Shown one piece after another: positions 9,301-17,249 of a stretch of 64,000 nucleotides of DNA. This stretch comes from Candidatus Peribacteria bacterium RIFCSPHIGHO2_01_FULL_51_35. GTDB lineage: Bacteria; Patescibacteriota; Gracilibacteria; Peribacterales; Peribacteraceae. Location: contig MFXP01000016.1 in assembly GCA_001787535.1 (NCBI GenBank), positions 29,006 to 93,005 of the forward strand, read 5' to 3'. Both the position numbers and the translations under genes were made by a program. The notes below the pieces were generated by a model. It was given only the letters and a program-made list of their open reading frames with translations. It was not told where the DNA came from and made no database searches. Every line of letters begins with the position of its first letter. Position 1 is the stretch's first letter.

Positions 9301-10236
9301 ATGCCAGCACTTACAAGTTCTACCGCCATCGGCATCACTGCCGCAGTCATTATCGCAGCGACCGGCGGCACGTCACTCCTTGCGGAAACCGCGGTCCCGG
9401 GAGATGCGCTCTACACCGTAAAAACAAATGTGAATGAAAGCGTTCGCGGAAGCCTGGCGTTCTCCACGTCCGCAGAAGCGGAATTCAATGCCGATCTTGC
9501 ATTGCGCCGTCTGGATGAAATCAATGCGCTCGCAGAGGAGGACAGACTGACTTCCACCGTCCGCGCAGAACTCCAACAAGAATTTGAAGAACATGCGGAA
9601 GCCTCCGTGGCTCTTGCAGAGAAAGCAGGTGAAGAAGGAGACAATAAAGATGCAGCTGAAGTAATGGCTTCCTTTGTTCTGGAATTGGGCGCACAGGAAG
9701 AAGTAATGGTGGAAACGGGCAAAGCAAAAGACACGGTGAAAGCGCAACTGGATGTGATTGTTGCGGTCATCCACGCCACGCGCCGCGAGGCGGCACGCAC
9801 CGAAAAAGAGTTGCGTGTTGCTGCGGAAGCAGAAGTGGAATCAGAGAGTGATGTGACCGTGGAAGCGGAAGAGAATATTGATGCCGCACAAACCTTGATC
9901 ACGGAGATCCGCATGCTCACAGCCCAGTCCATAAAGACATCTGCGGAAGTGAAGGCGGACATCACTGCCAAACTTTCGGACGCGACGGTGAAACTGAATG
10001 ACGCGCGCACGGAATTTTCCACAAAGGCCTACGCCGAGGCAAAAGCACTGGCGGAGCAAGCGGCAAAGATAGGCGCGGAAGCGGAACTCATGCTCAAGAA
10101 CACCTTCAACGCACGCAGTGATGATGATGCTTCCGTAGAATCCGAGTCCTCTGTGGGCACGGAAAGCAATGTGAAGATCGAAGTGGAATCGAATGTGGAT
10201 GTGCAGTCTGAAAATAACGTGGGTGTGGATTTGTAA
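9301..10236 (+). CDS. DUF5667-domain secreted or membrane-anchored protein
   Basis: A 311-residue protein. An N-terminal hydrophobic segment (residues 8-30) is followed by ETAVPGDALYTVKTNVNESVRGSLAFS, the signature PGDxLYxVK...E of DUF5667, and by a helical region in which Arg-Leu-Asp-Glu and similar charged repeats form a bundle (about 50-250). The last 60 residues are low complexity, rich in Glu, Ser, Asn and Val in the form ESNVxVxxE. DUF5667 proteins are often encoded near ECF sigma factors and may be extracytoplasmic stress sensors; here an ECF sigma gene lies 0.8 kb downstream on the other strand. Function is otherwise unknown. A palindrome with a T tract follows the stop. Confidence 0.75.
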   Translation: MPALTSSTAIGITAAVIIAATGGTSLLAETAVPGDALYTVKTNVNESVRGSLAFSTSAEAEFNADLALRRLDEINALAEEDRLTSTVRAELQQEFEEHAEASVALAEKAGEEGDNKDAAEVMASFVLELGAQEEVMVETGKAKDTVKAQLDVIVAVIHATRREAARTEKELRVAAEAEVESESDVTVEAEENIDAAQTLITEIRMLTAQSIKTSAEVKADITAKLSDATVKLNDARTEFSTKAYAEAKALAEQAAKIGAEAELMLKNTFNARSDDDASVESESSVGTESNVKIEVESNVDVQSENNVGVDL

Positions 10237-10241
10237 CATCT

Positions 10242-10298
10242 CCGAAGCGGAAGATCGTTTGCCCTGAGCAGCATCGAAGGGCGATCTTCCGCTTTTTA
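10242..10298 (+). terminator. Palindromic repeat acting as terminator after the DUF5667 gene
   Basis: AAGCGGAAGATCG and CGATCTTCCGCTT form a 13-bp stem; the loop contains GCCCTGAGC and CGAAGGGC, which can pair as an inner stem. The 3' arm runs into TTTTT, so it should work as an intrinsic terminator. A near-identical element lies at 40990-41046. Confidence 0.75.
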
Positions 10299-10318
10299 AA
10301 GCCAAAAAATCCCCTTCC

Positions 10319-10561
10319 TTACGCCCTCTTGACCAAGCTGATGAGGAAGAGCAGGACAACGGCGCCGATCACCGCCATGACGAGCGAACCCAAGAATCCA
10401 TAAGCTGTGATGCCGAGGGCACTGAAGAGAAACCCTCCGATGAACGCACCGATGACACCGACGACAATGTCACCGATCATGCCGAAGCCGTGTCCTTTCA
10501 TCACTTCGCCTGCAATCCACCCTGCAAGAAGGCCAATAAAGAGAAAAACAAGAATTTCCAT
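10319..10561 (-). CDS. GlsB/YeaQ/YmgE family small membrane protein
   Basis: An 80-residue protein with three membrane helices. The sequences GLLAGWIAGEVMKGHGFGMIGDIVVGVIGAFIGG and ALGITAYG...AVIGAVVLLFLI are hallmarks of the transglycosylase-associated/GlsB family of general-stress membrane proteins. It is full length for the family. It probably belongs to the leftward cluster with the ECF sigma factor gene and the hypothetical gene between them, which would suit stress-induced expression; this link is inferred from position only. Confidence 0.88.
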   Translation of the reverse strand: MEILVFLFIGLLAGWIAGEVMKGHGFGMIGDIVVGVIGAFIGGFLFSALGITAYGFLGSLVMAVIGAVVLLFLISLVKRA

Positions 10562-10609
10562 GGAATAAGGGGGGAAACCTGCCGGCAGGCAGGGAAATAA
10601 AGTGCGGAA

Positions 10610-10993
10610 CTATCGATAACGATTATTGAAGGGGGATGTCGTCCAGAATGCCCATGCATCTTCCAACGCTTCCCATGCAAACTCCATGGTGATCTTGGCA
10701 TCTTCCCAGGTCTGGTCGCCCGCACCGACGAGTTCTTCGTACACTTCTTCCGCGCCGCGGATCGTGCGGATGAACGAGCGTTGCATCTCGCGATACGCAG
10801 CCACACCGTCGAAGTTGCCTCTGCGGGCAGTGAGCTTCATTTCCGCGAGTTTGTCGCGCCATTCATCTAATTTTTCCTTGGCGCGATCCTCGTACATGAC
10901 CATCTCCATCCGGCCGATGGGTGTACGGAACGATGCTTTGGGGAAGGATGTCATCACTTCTGTAGACGGGTTGGAGTCCGCATCCTTACCCAC
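10610..10993 (-). CDS. Hypothetical helical protein, 127 residues
   Basis: A soluble, charged protein of mainly helical character: residues 35-60 (YEDRAKEKLDEWRDKLAEMKLTA) look like a coiled coil and residues 65-120 are amphipathic helix ending in aromatic residues (WEALEDAWAFWTTSPF). No family is recognised. It sits between the GlsB-like gene and the ECF sigma gene in the same orientation, so it may be part of a stress-response unit. The long open frame on the opposite strand is a shadow. Confidence 0.6.
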   Translation of the reverse strand: MGKDADSNPSTEVMTSFPKASFRTPIGRMEMVMYEDRAKEKLDEWRDKLAEMKLTARRGNFDGVAAYREMQRSFIRTIRGAEEVYEELVGAGDQTWEDAKITMEFAWEALEDAWAFWTTSPFNNRYR

Positions 10994-11053
10994 TTCGGCT
11001 TGACCGCCCCCTATGCGGGGATGTCCTGGGAAGAAAGGGGCGGAGTTTCTTCA

Positions 11054-11590
11054 TCAGTGACTTCCTGCCCGGGAAACGCACCCCTGTCGAGAAGCAATTT
11101 GTTTGATACTCCGATGCAGACGAACGGAAACGGCGTTGGGAGAAAGTCCCATTTTCGTCGCGATATCCGCGGGCATCATGCCATGGATGTACCGCATAAC
11201 CAGCAGCTCCGACTGCTCTTTTTTTACCGCTCGGACGTTTCCAAGAATCATCTGCACCTCCAAATTTTTTTGAATTTGGTCTGTTTTGTCCTGCACATCC
11301 GGCTCAAAACCCTCTTCCATCAATGCTTCCAACGAAACATCTTTCTTCTGACCGCGCATACGATCAATAATCAAATTATTGGCCACTCGATAGAGAAAAC
11401 CCTTGAGATTATCGATGGTGTTGCCATTGTTCAAATATTGCCATGCACGCATGAATGTTTCCTGCGTCACTTCTTCTGCATCCTGTTTATTAAAGAGGCG
11501 GAAGGAACAATGGCGACAGATGGCCTTGGCATATTGATCGTATGCGTCGGACAATTCTTGCATTGCGTCGTCCATGTTGAGCTGGGGCAT
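11054..11590 (-). CDS. ECF-type RNA polymerase sigma factor
   Basis: A 178-residue sigma-70 family protein of the extracytoplasmic function group. Region 2 spans about residues 15-80, including AEEVTQETFMRAWQYL and NLKGFLYRVANNLIIDRMR; region 4 spans about 120-170, with the helix-turn-helix LVMRYIHGMMPADIATKMGLSPNAVSVRLHRSIKQI. There is no region 3, as expected for ECF factors. No anti-sigma gene with a clear zinc-binding domain is adjacent; the neighbouring DUF5667 protein is a candidate regulator on general grounds only. The regulon cannot be read from the sequence. Confidence 0.9.
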   Translation of the reverse strand: MPQLNMDDAMQELSDAYDQYAKAICRHCSFRLFNKQDAEEVTQETFMRAWQYLNNGNTIDNLKGFLYRVANNLIIDRMRGQKKDVSLEALMEEGFEPDVQDKTDQIQKNLEVQMILGNVRAVKKEQSELLVMRYIHGMMPADIATKMGLSPNAVSVRLHRSIKQIASRQGCVSRAGSH

Positions 11591-11703
11591 GGGAGAGGGA
11601 GAAAATGGGCGAGTAAGACAGAGTTCGGCAAAACGTTCATTTTAATGAACGAAGTGTTGTCGTGCCACTCTTTTCTCCGGAAAATTCTTTTAGGTTTACC
11701 TTG

Positions 11704-11736
11704 CGACCCCTCCACCGGAGGAGGGGTTGGGGGGGA
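11704..11736 (-). repeat. Solo end of the DUF559-cassette hairpin repeat
   Basis: Read on the minus strand this is a C-rich arm followed by AACCCCTCCTCCGGTGGAGG, the same arm-plus-hairpin design as the ends of the DUF559 cassette in ribE (23297-23335). No nuclease gene is present here. It starts two bases after the stop codon of the ZIP gene and may serve as its terminator-like end. Confidence 0.6.
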
Positions 11737-11738
11737 GA

Positions 11739-12497
11739 TTACTCCAACAACGTCAGCGCAAACATAAATCCGATGCCGAGCAGCACTCCGATGATCTGAA
11801 GAACGGAATGAGAAACTTTTGTTTGCTTGTGTAATTCAGGAAGAAGATCGGACACGGCGATGTAGAGAAAATTTCCGGCGACCAATGGCAGCAGATAACG
11901 TTCCAGATCCAAGATCGTATTGCTCAAGAGGAGAACCGCCACGGCACCCAGAAGAGCGGTGAGCGCAGTGAGCAAGTTGAACAAAAGGGCGCGACTTTTG
12001 GAGTAGCCGCTATGGATAAGAATCGCATAATCACCGATCTCCTGCGGAATTTCGTGCAACACGACGGCAATCGTCGTCGCGATGCCGGTGGGAATATCCA
12101 CCAAATAACTGCCCGCGATGAGCAGACCGTCGAGAATGTTATGTGCGGCGTCTCCCACGAGAGCAATGAGTCCCATGGGTCTTGGTTGATGGTGATGATG
12201 ATCATGATCCAGCGTATGGCAGTGGTGCCAGTGGAGAATTTTTTCGAGAATGAAAGACAGGATAATACCAAGGGCAACGATCAACGAAGCTGTCGGAAAA
12301 AACGCAGCGCCGCTTTCTGCCATTTCCGGCAAAATGTGAATGAAGACGTCTCCAATGAGCGTACCAATGGCGATGCTGATTAATACGAATATGCTTTGAT
12401 TCATCAATCGTTTGTTCAGTCCCAGAAGCAATATGCCCGTAAGAGAGACAAAACTGACAATGAGGACACTTGCGATGGTGTAGAAAGAGGAAGACAT
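11739..12497 (-). CDS. ZIP family metal (probably zinc) transporter
   Basis: A 252-residue polytopic protein starting MSSSFYTIASVLIVSF. It has the ZIP layout: helices 1-3, a histidine-rich cytoplasmic loop (HHCHTLDHDHHHHQ, about residues 108-121), then helix 4 with GDAAHNILDGLLIA and helix 5 with VVLHEIPQEIGDYAIL, whose His, Asn, Asp and Glu line the metal site. ATG at 12497 is chosen over the 60-residue longer frame, which would run inside the Fur-family gene. The Fur-like regulator gene lies 13 bp upstream in the same direction, so the two form an operon for regulated metal uptake. Substrate is inferred as zinc or another divalent metal. Confidence 0.9.
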   Translation of the reverse strand: MSSSFYTIASVLIVSFVSLTGILLLGLNKRLMNQSIFVLISIAIGTLIGDVFIHILPEMAESGAAFFPTASLIVALGIILSFILEKILHWHHCHTLDHDHHHHQPRPMGLIALVGDAAHNILDGLLIAGSYLVDIPTGIATTIAVVLHEIPQEIGDYAILIHSGYSKSRALLFNLLTALTALLGAVAVLLLSNTILDLERYLLPLVAGNFLYIAVSDLLPELHKQTKVSHSVLQIIGVLLGIGFMFALTLLE

Positions 12498-12510
12498 AGA
12501 AAGAAGGGAA

Positions 12511-12945
12511 CTAAAAACAACGGGAACAAATGCCGGTGAGTTCACTGACATGTCGAAGGGAATGAAAGCCCAGGCGTTTGGCAATTTTATCCTCGCGCCT
12601 GCAGAGTTCTGCATCCTGCGCTTCGCGCACGCTGCCGCAGGAATGGCAGTGCACAAGGACATGATGACCCTCGGCATCGGGCATGGAGCACACGGAAAAC
12701 GTCCCTTCGATTGGATGCTCGTGCACCAAGCCTGCTTTCACAAAAGCGCGCATGACGCGATACACCGTCACGATGCCGATGGACGAAGCGCCGGCTTCCA
12801 ACCGATCATGCACCTGTTGGATGGAAAGAGGCTTTCGAGCAATTTCGAGCGCATGCAACACCGCACGGCGCGGCATGGTGTCCTTGAGACCGAAATGTTT
12901 CCAAAAAGAAGGCAGCGAAGAAGACATACACGCATAGTAATGCAT
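12511..12945 (-). CDS. Fur-family metal-responsive repressor (Zur-like)
   Basis: A 144-residue Fur-family regulator. The winged helix occupies about residues 18-85 (PRRAVLHALEIARKPLSIQQVHDRL and GIVTVYRVMRAFVKAGLV), and the dimerisation domain holds the metal ligands HHVLVHCHSCGSV and the C-terminal CSRC pair, which with CxxC at HCHSC form a structural zinc site. ATG at 12945 or 12927 are both possible. The gene directly precedes a ZIP transporter gene, so it most likely represses metal uptake when zinc is sufficient; the exact metal is inferred from that context. Confidence 0.88.
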   Translation of the reverse strand: MHYYACMSSSLPSFWKHFGLKDTMPRRAVLHALEIARKPLSIQQVHDRLEAGASSIGIVTVYRVMRAFVKAGLVHEHPIEGTFSVCSMPDAEGHHVLVHCHSCGSVREAQDAELCRREDKIAKRLGFHSLRHVSELTGICSRCF

Positions 12946-12986
12946 TCTTTTTGCAAATGCAAATTATTTTCATTTAGAAAGAAGCA
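12946..12986 (-). promoter_or_regulatory. Candidate Fur/Zur operator and promoter region
   Basis: Just upstream of the Fur-like gene an AT-rich stretch contains TGCATTTGCA (dyad) and a second TGCATT half-site 9 bp away, with TGAAAATAATTTGCATTTGC reading toward the gene. This arrangement suits an autoregulated Fur-family operon, but no lineage-specific box is known to compare. Confidence 0.35.
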
Positions 12987-13017
12987 GAAAAATCCATGAG
13001 AATGTATGATCTCAGCA

Positions 13018-15300
13018 CTAGGGATTTCTATACAACGTCGACTTCACCTGCGTCACATCCAAGTCCACCCAATCAAACGGGAACACGTCGTCTTCCCACT
13101 CGATGGTTCCCGGGTTTCCCCTGTCTCCCAACTGGTTCAAGCTGGCTTGCAGAGATTGAGAACCGGCTCCGCTGCTGAGTGTGACGGATGCTTCCAGCGC
13201 GAGATCGATGAATGCGCCTTGTTCGATGACAGTGCTCACGGCACTGTCTTCCAGATTGCTGCACGTGACAGTGATGGATCCCGTCGTGCCGTTTCCGGTG
13301 CAACTGAGTTTCACGGAAGGCTCGAGCTTGTTGTAGATTTTGAAATCGGAGAGGGTGACATTCACAGCGCTCACGGAGAAGACGAGGTCGGTGAGGGTGA
13401 CGTCGTTCAAACCGTTCTTGGAATTCTGGTTCGCCATTGCGCGGAAACGGAATTGGCCAAACGCCTGCGTGCCTCCCGAAATAGAAGTGTTGTCGGGATC
13501 GGCATTCGCATTGGAGATGCTCTCGATTTTTGCGCCGACGACTTGGTTCGTCTCGCCGACAATGGCGATGTTCGCACCTGCGGTGTCCCTGCCGAGAATG
13601 ATCTCTCCGTCTTCGATCGCATCATTATCATTCTGCGGGAGATCCCGGCTGGAGCCGAGTCCGCGCGCCTCGAACGCGATGTCTGTCGTTGTATTCGCGC
13701 TGATGGTGAGCGCAACCGTTTCCCCGCTCACGCCGCCTTCCGTGTCCCCTTTGAGCAGTGCGCGCAACAAGAATTTCTTCTCGCTTCCGCGCGGAATCGT
13801 CACGATGCCGCCGGCTGACCGTGCGCAAAATTTCCCCGCTGCTTCCACGACGCATGAAAGCGGTGTCAACTCCGCAAGAACCACCGAACTCCCCTCCTCA
13901 AAGAGCCTGAGTATCCGGATACTCCCCGCTCCGCCGCCGACATTCACGGCCGTAAGCGCGATGTCTTCTTTTTCGGCGCGGACTTCAAAACCCAGGAGCG
14001 GAACCGATTCTTTGCCGAGGAGAAGCAGCCGGCTCTTCATCGGCGTGTTGCTCTCGGTGATATAGAGCGTCCCCTCTCCTTCTATGTCCACGGTGGAACC
14101 GGCAGTGGTCGTCACGGAAATCCAGCAGATGGAAGGCCCGGTGCATCCTCCTGCGTTCGTCTCGATGCCGCCGAGATCTCTGCCATCTTCTACGCCCACT
14201 GCTTCCACGTAGCGCGAATGATCGGTGGCAAAACCGATGCGAAGCGTTCCTGTGGCGCTCACGCCCACATCTGCAACAATCTCGAAGAGAACGAGATGGC
14301 CATCGGGAATCTCCACATTCAGTGCGGAGAATGTAAGAAGCGATCCGTCGATGGTGCCGTTGCCGGCAAGCTTCTCCGGCACCTCGTCGCCATTCGCATC
14401 GTAGAGCAGACGATACCGTGTGCCACGGAGCAGGTTCCCCTGCAGAGCCGTAAAGAGCACGCCGCTCAAGCGCACATCCTGCCTGCCGGCAACGGCCGCA
14501 AACCGAAGCAGGGGAATGTTTTTCCCGCCTTCGGTGAAACTGCCGGAACCGGATGACTGTTGTTCGATCTTGAGAGCGCCGTGACGAACGGGTTCGGGAA
14601 CGGAAATGCAAATCTTGCTGCAGCCGTCACCGTCCCGCAGATTGCCATCATCACATTGTTCATCCCCTTCCACTATTTCATTACCGCACACGCCGGGACC
14701 TGCGGGTTCGGTGCTCTCGATGGTTTGGAGCGGAACATTCATCTCCACCAGAAGAACCGCCGCCTCCGCGCGCGTGAGGATATGTCCGTAATACTGCGGC
14801 AAGAATGCAAACAGTCCGCGCTCGGCCGCCACAATCACGTACGGTTCGTACCAATGGTCGGGCGCGCGAATGTACACGGGCAGGGGAAGTTGCCACGCAC
14901 GCGCGGTCATCGCGATGGCCTCCACCAAATTCACCTTCGTCTCGCCGCGAAAGGTGCCATCTGGGTAGCCGGTGAGTATGCCTTTCTCTTTCGCTGCACA
15001 TGCCGTCACCCAGTACCACTGTTCGGGACCGACGAAATCTGCAAAGCAACGGACATTGTCGGTTTCCAGAGCCGCATCGCCGAACGCGGCGAGCGTGAGA
15101 ATCTTCAAAAATTCCGCCCGATTGATCTGTCGATCGGGACCGAACACGGAACTGCTGTAGCCCCTGACAAGTCCTTTCACGCGAAGCGTTTCCACCTGCG
15201 ATGCAAACGGATGTCCCTGCGTATCCGAAAAAGCGGCATGTGCGGACACAGCTAAAAGGATGGAGACAATACCGAGAGAAACGAGGAGTGAGCGATGCAC
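13018..15300 (-). CDS. Large SLH-domain cell-surface protein
   Basis: A 760-residue exported protein. A signal peptide (residues 1-22, cleavage after AHA) is followed by three S-layer-homology repeats (about 24-65, 80-130, 140-195; for example GILTGYPDGTF). Residues 208-235 form a Cys-rich CGNEIVEGDEQCDDGN...GDGCSKIC motif of the DUF4215 type. The rest is beta-rich, with Ig-like segments up to the C-terminus. The start is GTG at 15300; a TATACT box lies 6 nt upstream, which supports it. SLH repeats normally bind a secondary cell-wall polymer, so this should be a surface-anchored fibre or S-layer component. A second SLH protein is encoded at 21144-22511. Confidence 0.88.
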   Translation of the reverse strand: MHRSLLVSLGIVSILLAVSAHAAFSDTQGHPFASQVETLRVKGLVRGYSSSVFGPDRQINRAEFLKILTLAAFGDAALETDNVRCFADFVGPEQWYWVTACAAKEKGILTGYPDGTFRGETKVNLVEAIAMTARAWQLPLPVYIRAPDHWYEPYVIVAAERGLFAFLPQYYGHILTRAEAAVLLVEMNVPLQTIESTEPAGPGVCGNEIVEGDEQCDDGNLRDGDGCSKICISVPEPVRHGALKIEQQSSGSGSFTEGGKNIPLLRFAAVAGRQDVRLSGVLFTALQGNLLRGTRYRLLYDANGDEVPEKLAGNGTIDGSLLTFSALNVEIPDGHLVLFEIVADVGVSATGTLRIGFATDHSRYVEAVGVEDGRDLGGIETNAGGCTGPSICWISVTTTAGSTVDIEGEGTLYITESNTPMKSRLLLLGKESVPLLGFEVRAEKEDIALTAVNVGGGAGSIRILRLFEEGSSVVLAELTPLSCVVEAAGKFCARSAGGIVTIPRGSEKKFLLRALLKGDTEGGVSGETVALTISANTTTDIAFEARGLGSSRDLPQNDNDAIEDGEIILGRDTAGANIAIVGETNQVVGAKIESISNANADPDNTSISGGTQAFGQFRFRAMANQNSKNGLNDVTLTDLVFSVSAVNVTLSDFKIYNKLEPSVKLSCTGNGTTGSITVTCSNLEDSAVSTVIEQGAFIDLALEASVTLSSGAGSQSLQASLNQLGDRGNPGTIEWEDDVFPFDWVDLDVTQVKSTLYRNP

Positions 15301-15343
15301 GAAGCAAGTATACCAAGAAGAAAGGGCTCACTGAAAAATTATC

Positions 15344-15679
15344 TCAGCCATTTTGATCCGCTTGCTCCTCGATGGCCGCCTGCTCCATGGCAGCCTGCTG
15401 CCGCTCCGCTTCTTTCATGAGCGCATCCAGATTATTTTCCTGCTGTGCGGATTCAATTTCCTTTTTTGATTCCTGATCGCGCGTCTTCGTCCCGAATGAT
15501 TCCCTTTTTTTCTCATCCTTGGAAATCTGCTGCTTCAAGACATTCAATTTCAATTGATGCCGCTCTTTCTTTTCCTTCTGCTTTTCGACTTTCTTCTTCA
15601 GTTCCTCCTTTTCATTGGGCTTGAAATAATCCGGAGAGGAAGGAGAAACGTGCAGATCTTTTTCGTCGTCGCGGTACAT
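15344..15679 (-). CDS. Charged coiled-coil protein, unknown function
   Basis: A 111-residue protein rich in Lys, Glu and Gln. Residues 20-60 (KEELKKKVEKQKEKKERHQLKLNVLKQQ) and 75-105 are predicted long helices of coiled-coil type. There is no signal peptide or membrane segment. No family is recognised. It is probably monocistronic, lying between the SLH gene and a palindromic repeat. Confidence 0.6.
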   Translation of the reverse strand: MYRDDEKDLHVSPSSPDYFKPNEKEELKKKVEKQKEKKERHQLKLNVLKQQISKDEKKRESFGTKTRDQESKKEIESAQQENNLDALMKEAERQQAAMEQAAIEEQADQNG

Positions 15680-15713
15680 AAGAGAATTTTAGCATGAATC
15701 CATTGAAAGAGTC

Positions 15714-15800
15714 GTTTGTAGAGACGTCCCGCCGGGACGTCTCTAACAACGAAATGTTGACCATCGTCGTAGAGACGCGCGATTCGCGCGTCTCTACGGA
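15714..15800. repeat. Two GTAGAGACG...CGTCTCTAC hairpins
   Basis: TAGAGACGTCCCG pairs with CGGGACGTCTCTA (15719-15745) and GTAGAGACGCGCG pairs with CGCGCGTCTCTAC (15769-15797). A third, degenerate copy is at 55436-55467. The family GTAGAGAC...GTCTCTAC is a dispersed palindrome found in several bacterial groups. The stretch holds no gene. Confidence 0.75.
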
Positions 15801-15862
15801 GAAAACGAAAAATGGGATAAAGCGCCTGCACGATTTAACGTGTATCATCTTTCCATTGATCT

Positions 15863-15939
15863 GCCCTCGTAGCTCAGCTGGATAGAGCGTCTGGCTTCGA
15901 ACCAGAAGGTCGTGGGTTCAAATCCTGCCGGGGGCACCA
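15863..15939 (+). tRNA. tRNA-Arg (TCG anticodon)
   Basis: A complete 77-nt cloverleaf. Acceptor GCCCTCG pairs with CGGGGGC (one T-G wobble), the D-arm has AGCTCAGCTGGATAGAGC, the anticodon loop CTTCGAA gives TCG, and the T-arm has GGGTTCAAATCC. CCA is encoded. Reads CGA and possibly other CGN codons. Confidence 0.95.
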
Positions 15940-16051
15940 CGTAAAGGCGCGCAAGCGACTTTACGTGCCACGTAGCGGCGCAGCCGCTTTACGTGGCTTT
16001 GATGGCGCGCCCACGTGGCGCAGCCATTAAATTTTTGCAAGCTTTACGTGA
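15938..16051. repeat. Tandem and inverted ACGTGGCGCAGCC-type words after tRNA-Arg
   Basis: Directly after the tRNA, variants of the words TTTACGTG, CACGTAAAG, CACGTGGCG and GGCGCAGCC recur in both orientations over about 110 bp (for example CACGTAAAGGCGCG, CACGTAGCGGCGCAGCCGC, CACGTGGCGCAGCC). This gives several alternative hairpins. No gene is seen. Confidence 0.65.
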
Positions 16052-16073
16052 ATCCTTGAAGAACACACTTTGC

Positions 16074-16079
16074 TATAAT
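16074..16079 (+). promoter_or_regulatory. Perfect -10 box of the GIY-YIG gene, leaderless layout
   Basis: TATAAT preceded by TGC (extended -10) ends 8 nt before the ATG at 16088, so transcription would begin at or near the start codon. Confidence 0.6.
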
Positions 16080-16087
16080 CTTTTGCT

Positions 16088-16363
16088 ATGTATCACGTCT
16101 ACATCATCGAAGAGGAAATCAAAGGAAGTTGGTATATCGGCTATACCACGGACTTGAAACGCAGACTCGTCGAACACAACAATCACAAGAACATTTCGAC
16201 TGCTAAAGGACATCAATGGAAGCTCATTTATTGCGAGACGTATGTAAATAAAATGGATGCTTTAGGAAGAGAGAAATTTCTCAAAAGTGGATCTGGATGG
16301 AGATTTATAAAAAAGCAGGTTTCTCATTATCTCGCTGAAAATTACTCTAGAAAGCATTCATAG
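16088..16363 (+). CDS. GIY-YIG nuclease-superfamily protein
   Basis: A 91-residue single-domain protein of the GIY-YIG fold (UvrC/homing endonuclease superfamily). It begins MYHVYIIEEEIKGSWYIGYTTDLKRRLVEHN: the YVYII...WYIGYT pair corresponds to the GIY and YIG motifs, followed by the conserved Arg of DLKRRLVEHN, and by ALGREKFLKSGSGWRF with the catalytic Glu. This is the usual size of stand-alone bacterial members, which are common in small genomes; many may act in DNA repair or as selfish nucleases. Extended -10 TGCTATAAT lies 8 nt before the start. It follows tRNA-Arg and its repeats. Confidence 0.88.
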   Translation: MYHVYIIEEEIKGSWYIGYTTDLKRRLVEHNNHKNISTAKGHQWKLIYCETYVNKMDALGREKFLKSGSGWRFIKKQVSHYLAENYSRKHS

Positions 16364-16480
16364 CCGATGACATGGGTGGGTTCTTGGGCACCATTCATGG
16401 ATTCAGCTCTGACATAAGCCAGAAACAGGCATTGAAGGACATGCATTGACTCCTTCAATGATCAGAGTAGAACATATCTA

Positions 16481-16927
16481 ATGCAAACAGAATTGCCCAT
16501 ACCATTGGAGTCTCTTAAGAGCCATTGGAAAGCATCGGATGACTCTTCCAAAGGTGTTCAAGAAATGTATAAACATCGCTGCCAGGAATTGCTACTGCGA
16601 AACCAAGCACTTTTGCCATCTTTTCTGGAATGGGTGTACCAGGAAGACGGGGGCAGAAAAGGTGAAGCTGTAAAAATGCTGAAAGGATTGGGGAGGTCGG
16701 ACAACTCTTTCTTTCCGGAAACACTAGATGCATTGGCAGCGCTGGGAAAAAGATCCCCGGAATTGCGTGAGGATGTTCTCCGTATCGTAGCGGGACGAAA
16801 AATGATCCTTGAACATAGAGCGCTATTTATCGATCTGCTGCGTTCGTCCACTGAACAGAACCAAACGGCAAATAGTGTTCCTCATGACTCCGCAAAATTA
16901 AGTGGAGTGGAAACGCATGCCGCTTAA
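16481..16927 (+). CDS. Hypothetical protein, 148 residues
   Basis: A soluble helical protein (residues 25-120 are mainly amphipathic helix, with LLLRNQALLPSFLEWVYQE and LDALAALGKRSPELREDVLRIVAG). The C-terminal 25 residues are polar and probably disordered. No family is recognised. TAGAAC lies 7 nt before the ATG. Between it and the GIY-YIG gene, CATTGAAGGA and TCCTTCAATG (16432-16460) form a hairpin. The 240 bp after it contain nothing but a doubtful 64-codon frame and the promoter of the next gene. Confidence 0.55.
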   Translation: MQTELPIPLESLKSHWKASDDSSKGVQEMYKHRCQELLLRNQALLPSFLEWVYQEDGGRKGEAVKMLKGLGRSDNSFFPETLDALAALGKRSPELREDVLRIVAGRKMILEHRALFIDLLRSSTEQNQTANSVPHDSAKLSGVETHAA

Positions 16928-17166
16928 GCTGCACCTTAAGATTTTTGCAGAAGACGAAACACAAGTTTCCTGACTACACCGAGGTTATTGCCAAGCTCTA
17001 CGGATGGATCTTCGCCCGGCGTCAGTTTCATTTTTCTTTCACTGCTGGGAGATGTAGGCTCCACGAGCCCTTCGTAGATAGAAAAGTTCCTCATAGATTT
17101 CTCATGCGGAACGGTGCAGACATCGAAATCACGCGATGAACGAGCATATCGCGGATGAATCTGTTA

Positions 17167-17195
17167 TTGCAAAATCATCAGTTTTATGCTATAAT
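17167..17195 (+). promoter_or_regulatory. Sigma-70-type promoter of the phosphoesterase gene
   Basis: TTGCAA and a perfect TATAAT (17190-17195) are separated by 17 bp, with a TGC extended -10. The start codon is 55 bp downstream, so this gene, unlike many neighbours, should have a real 5' leader. Confidence 0.7.
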
Positions 17196-17249
17196 TAAAC
17201 ATTAACTGATAATGAGCAAAACGACGTTTCTATAACGTATTTGAGGATT

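Noticed and set aside
13006..14556. Several plus-strand frames of 100-270 codons opposite the SLH gene
   Set aside because: They are shadows of a high-GC gene: no domain, odd amino-acid use, and complete overlap with a clear SLH protein.
15714..16051. Possible CRISPR array
   Set aside because: Repeats are palindromic words of unequal length and spacing; no regular direct repeats with unique spacers and no cas genes nearby.
16945..17139. 64-codon plus-strand frame before the phosphoesterase gene
   Set aside because: No recognisable pattern and no start signal; kept out as probably chance.
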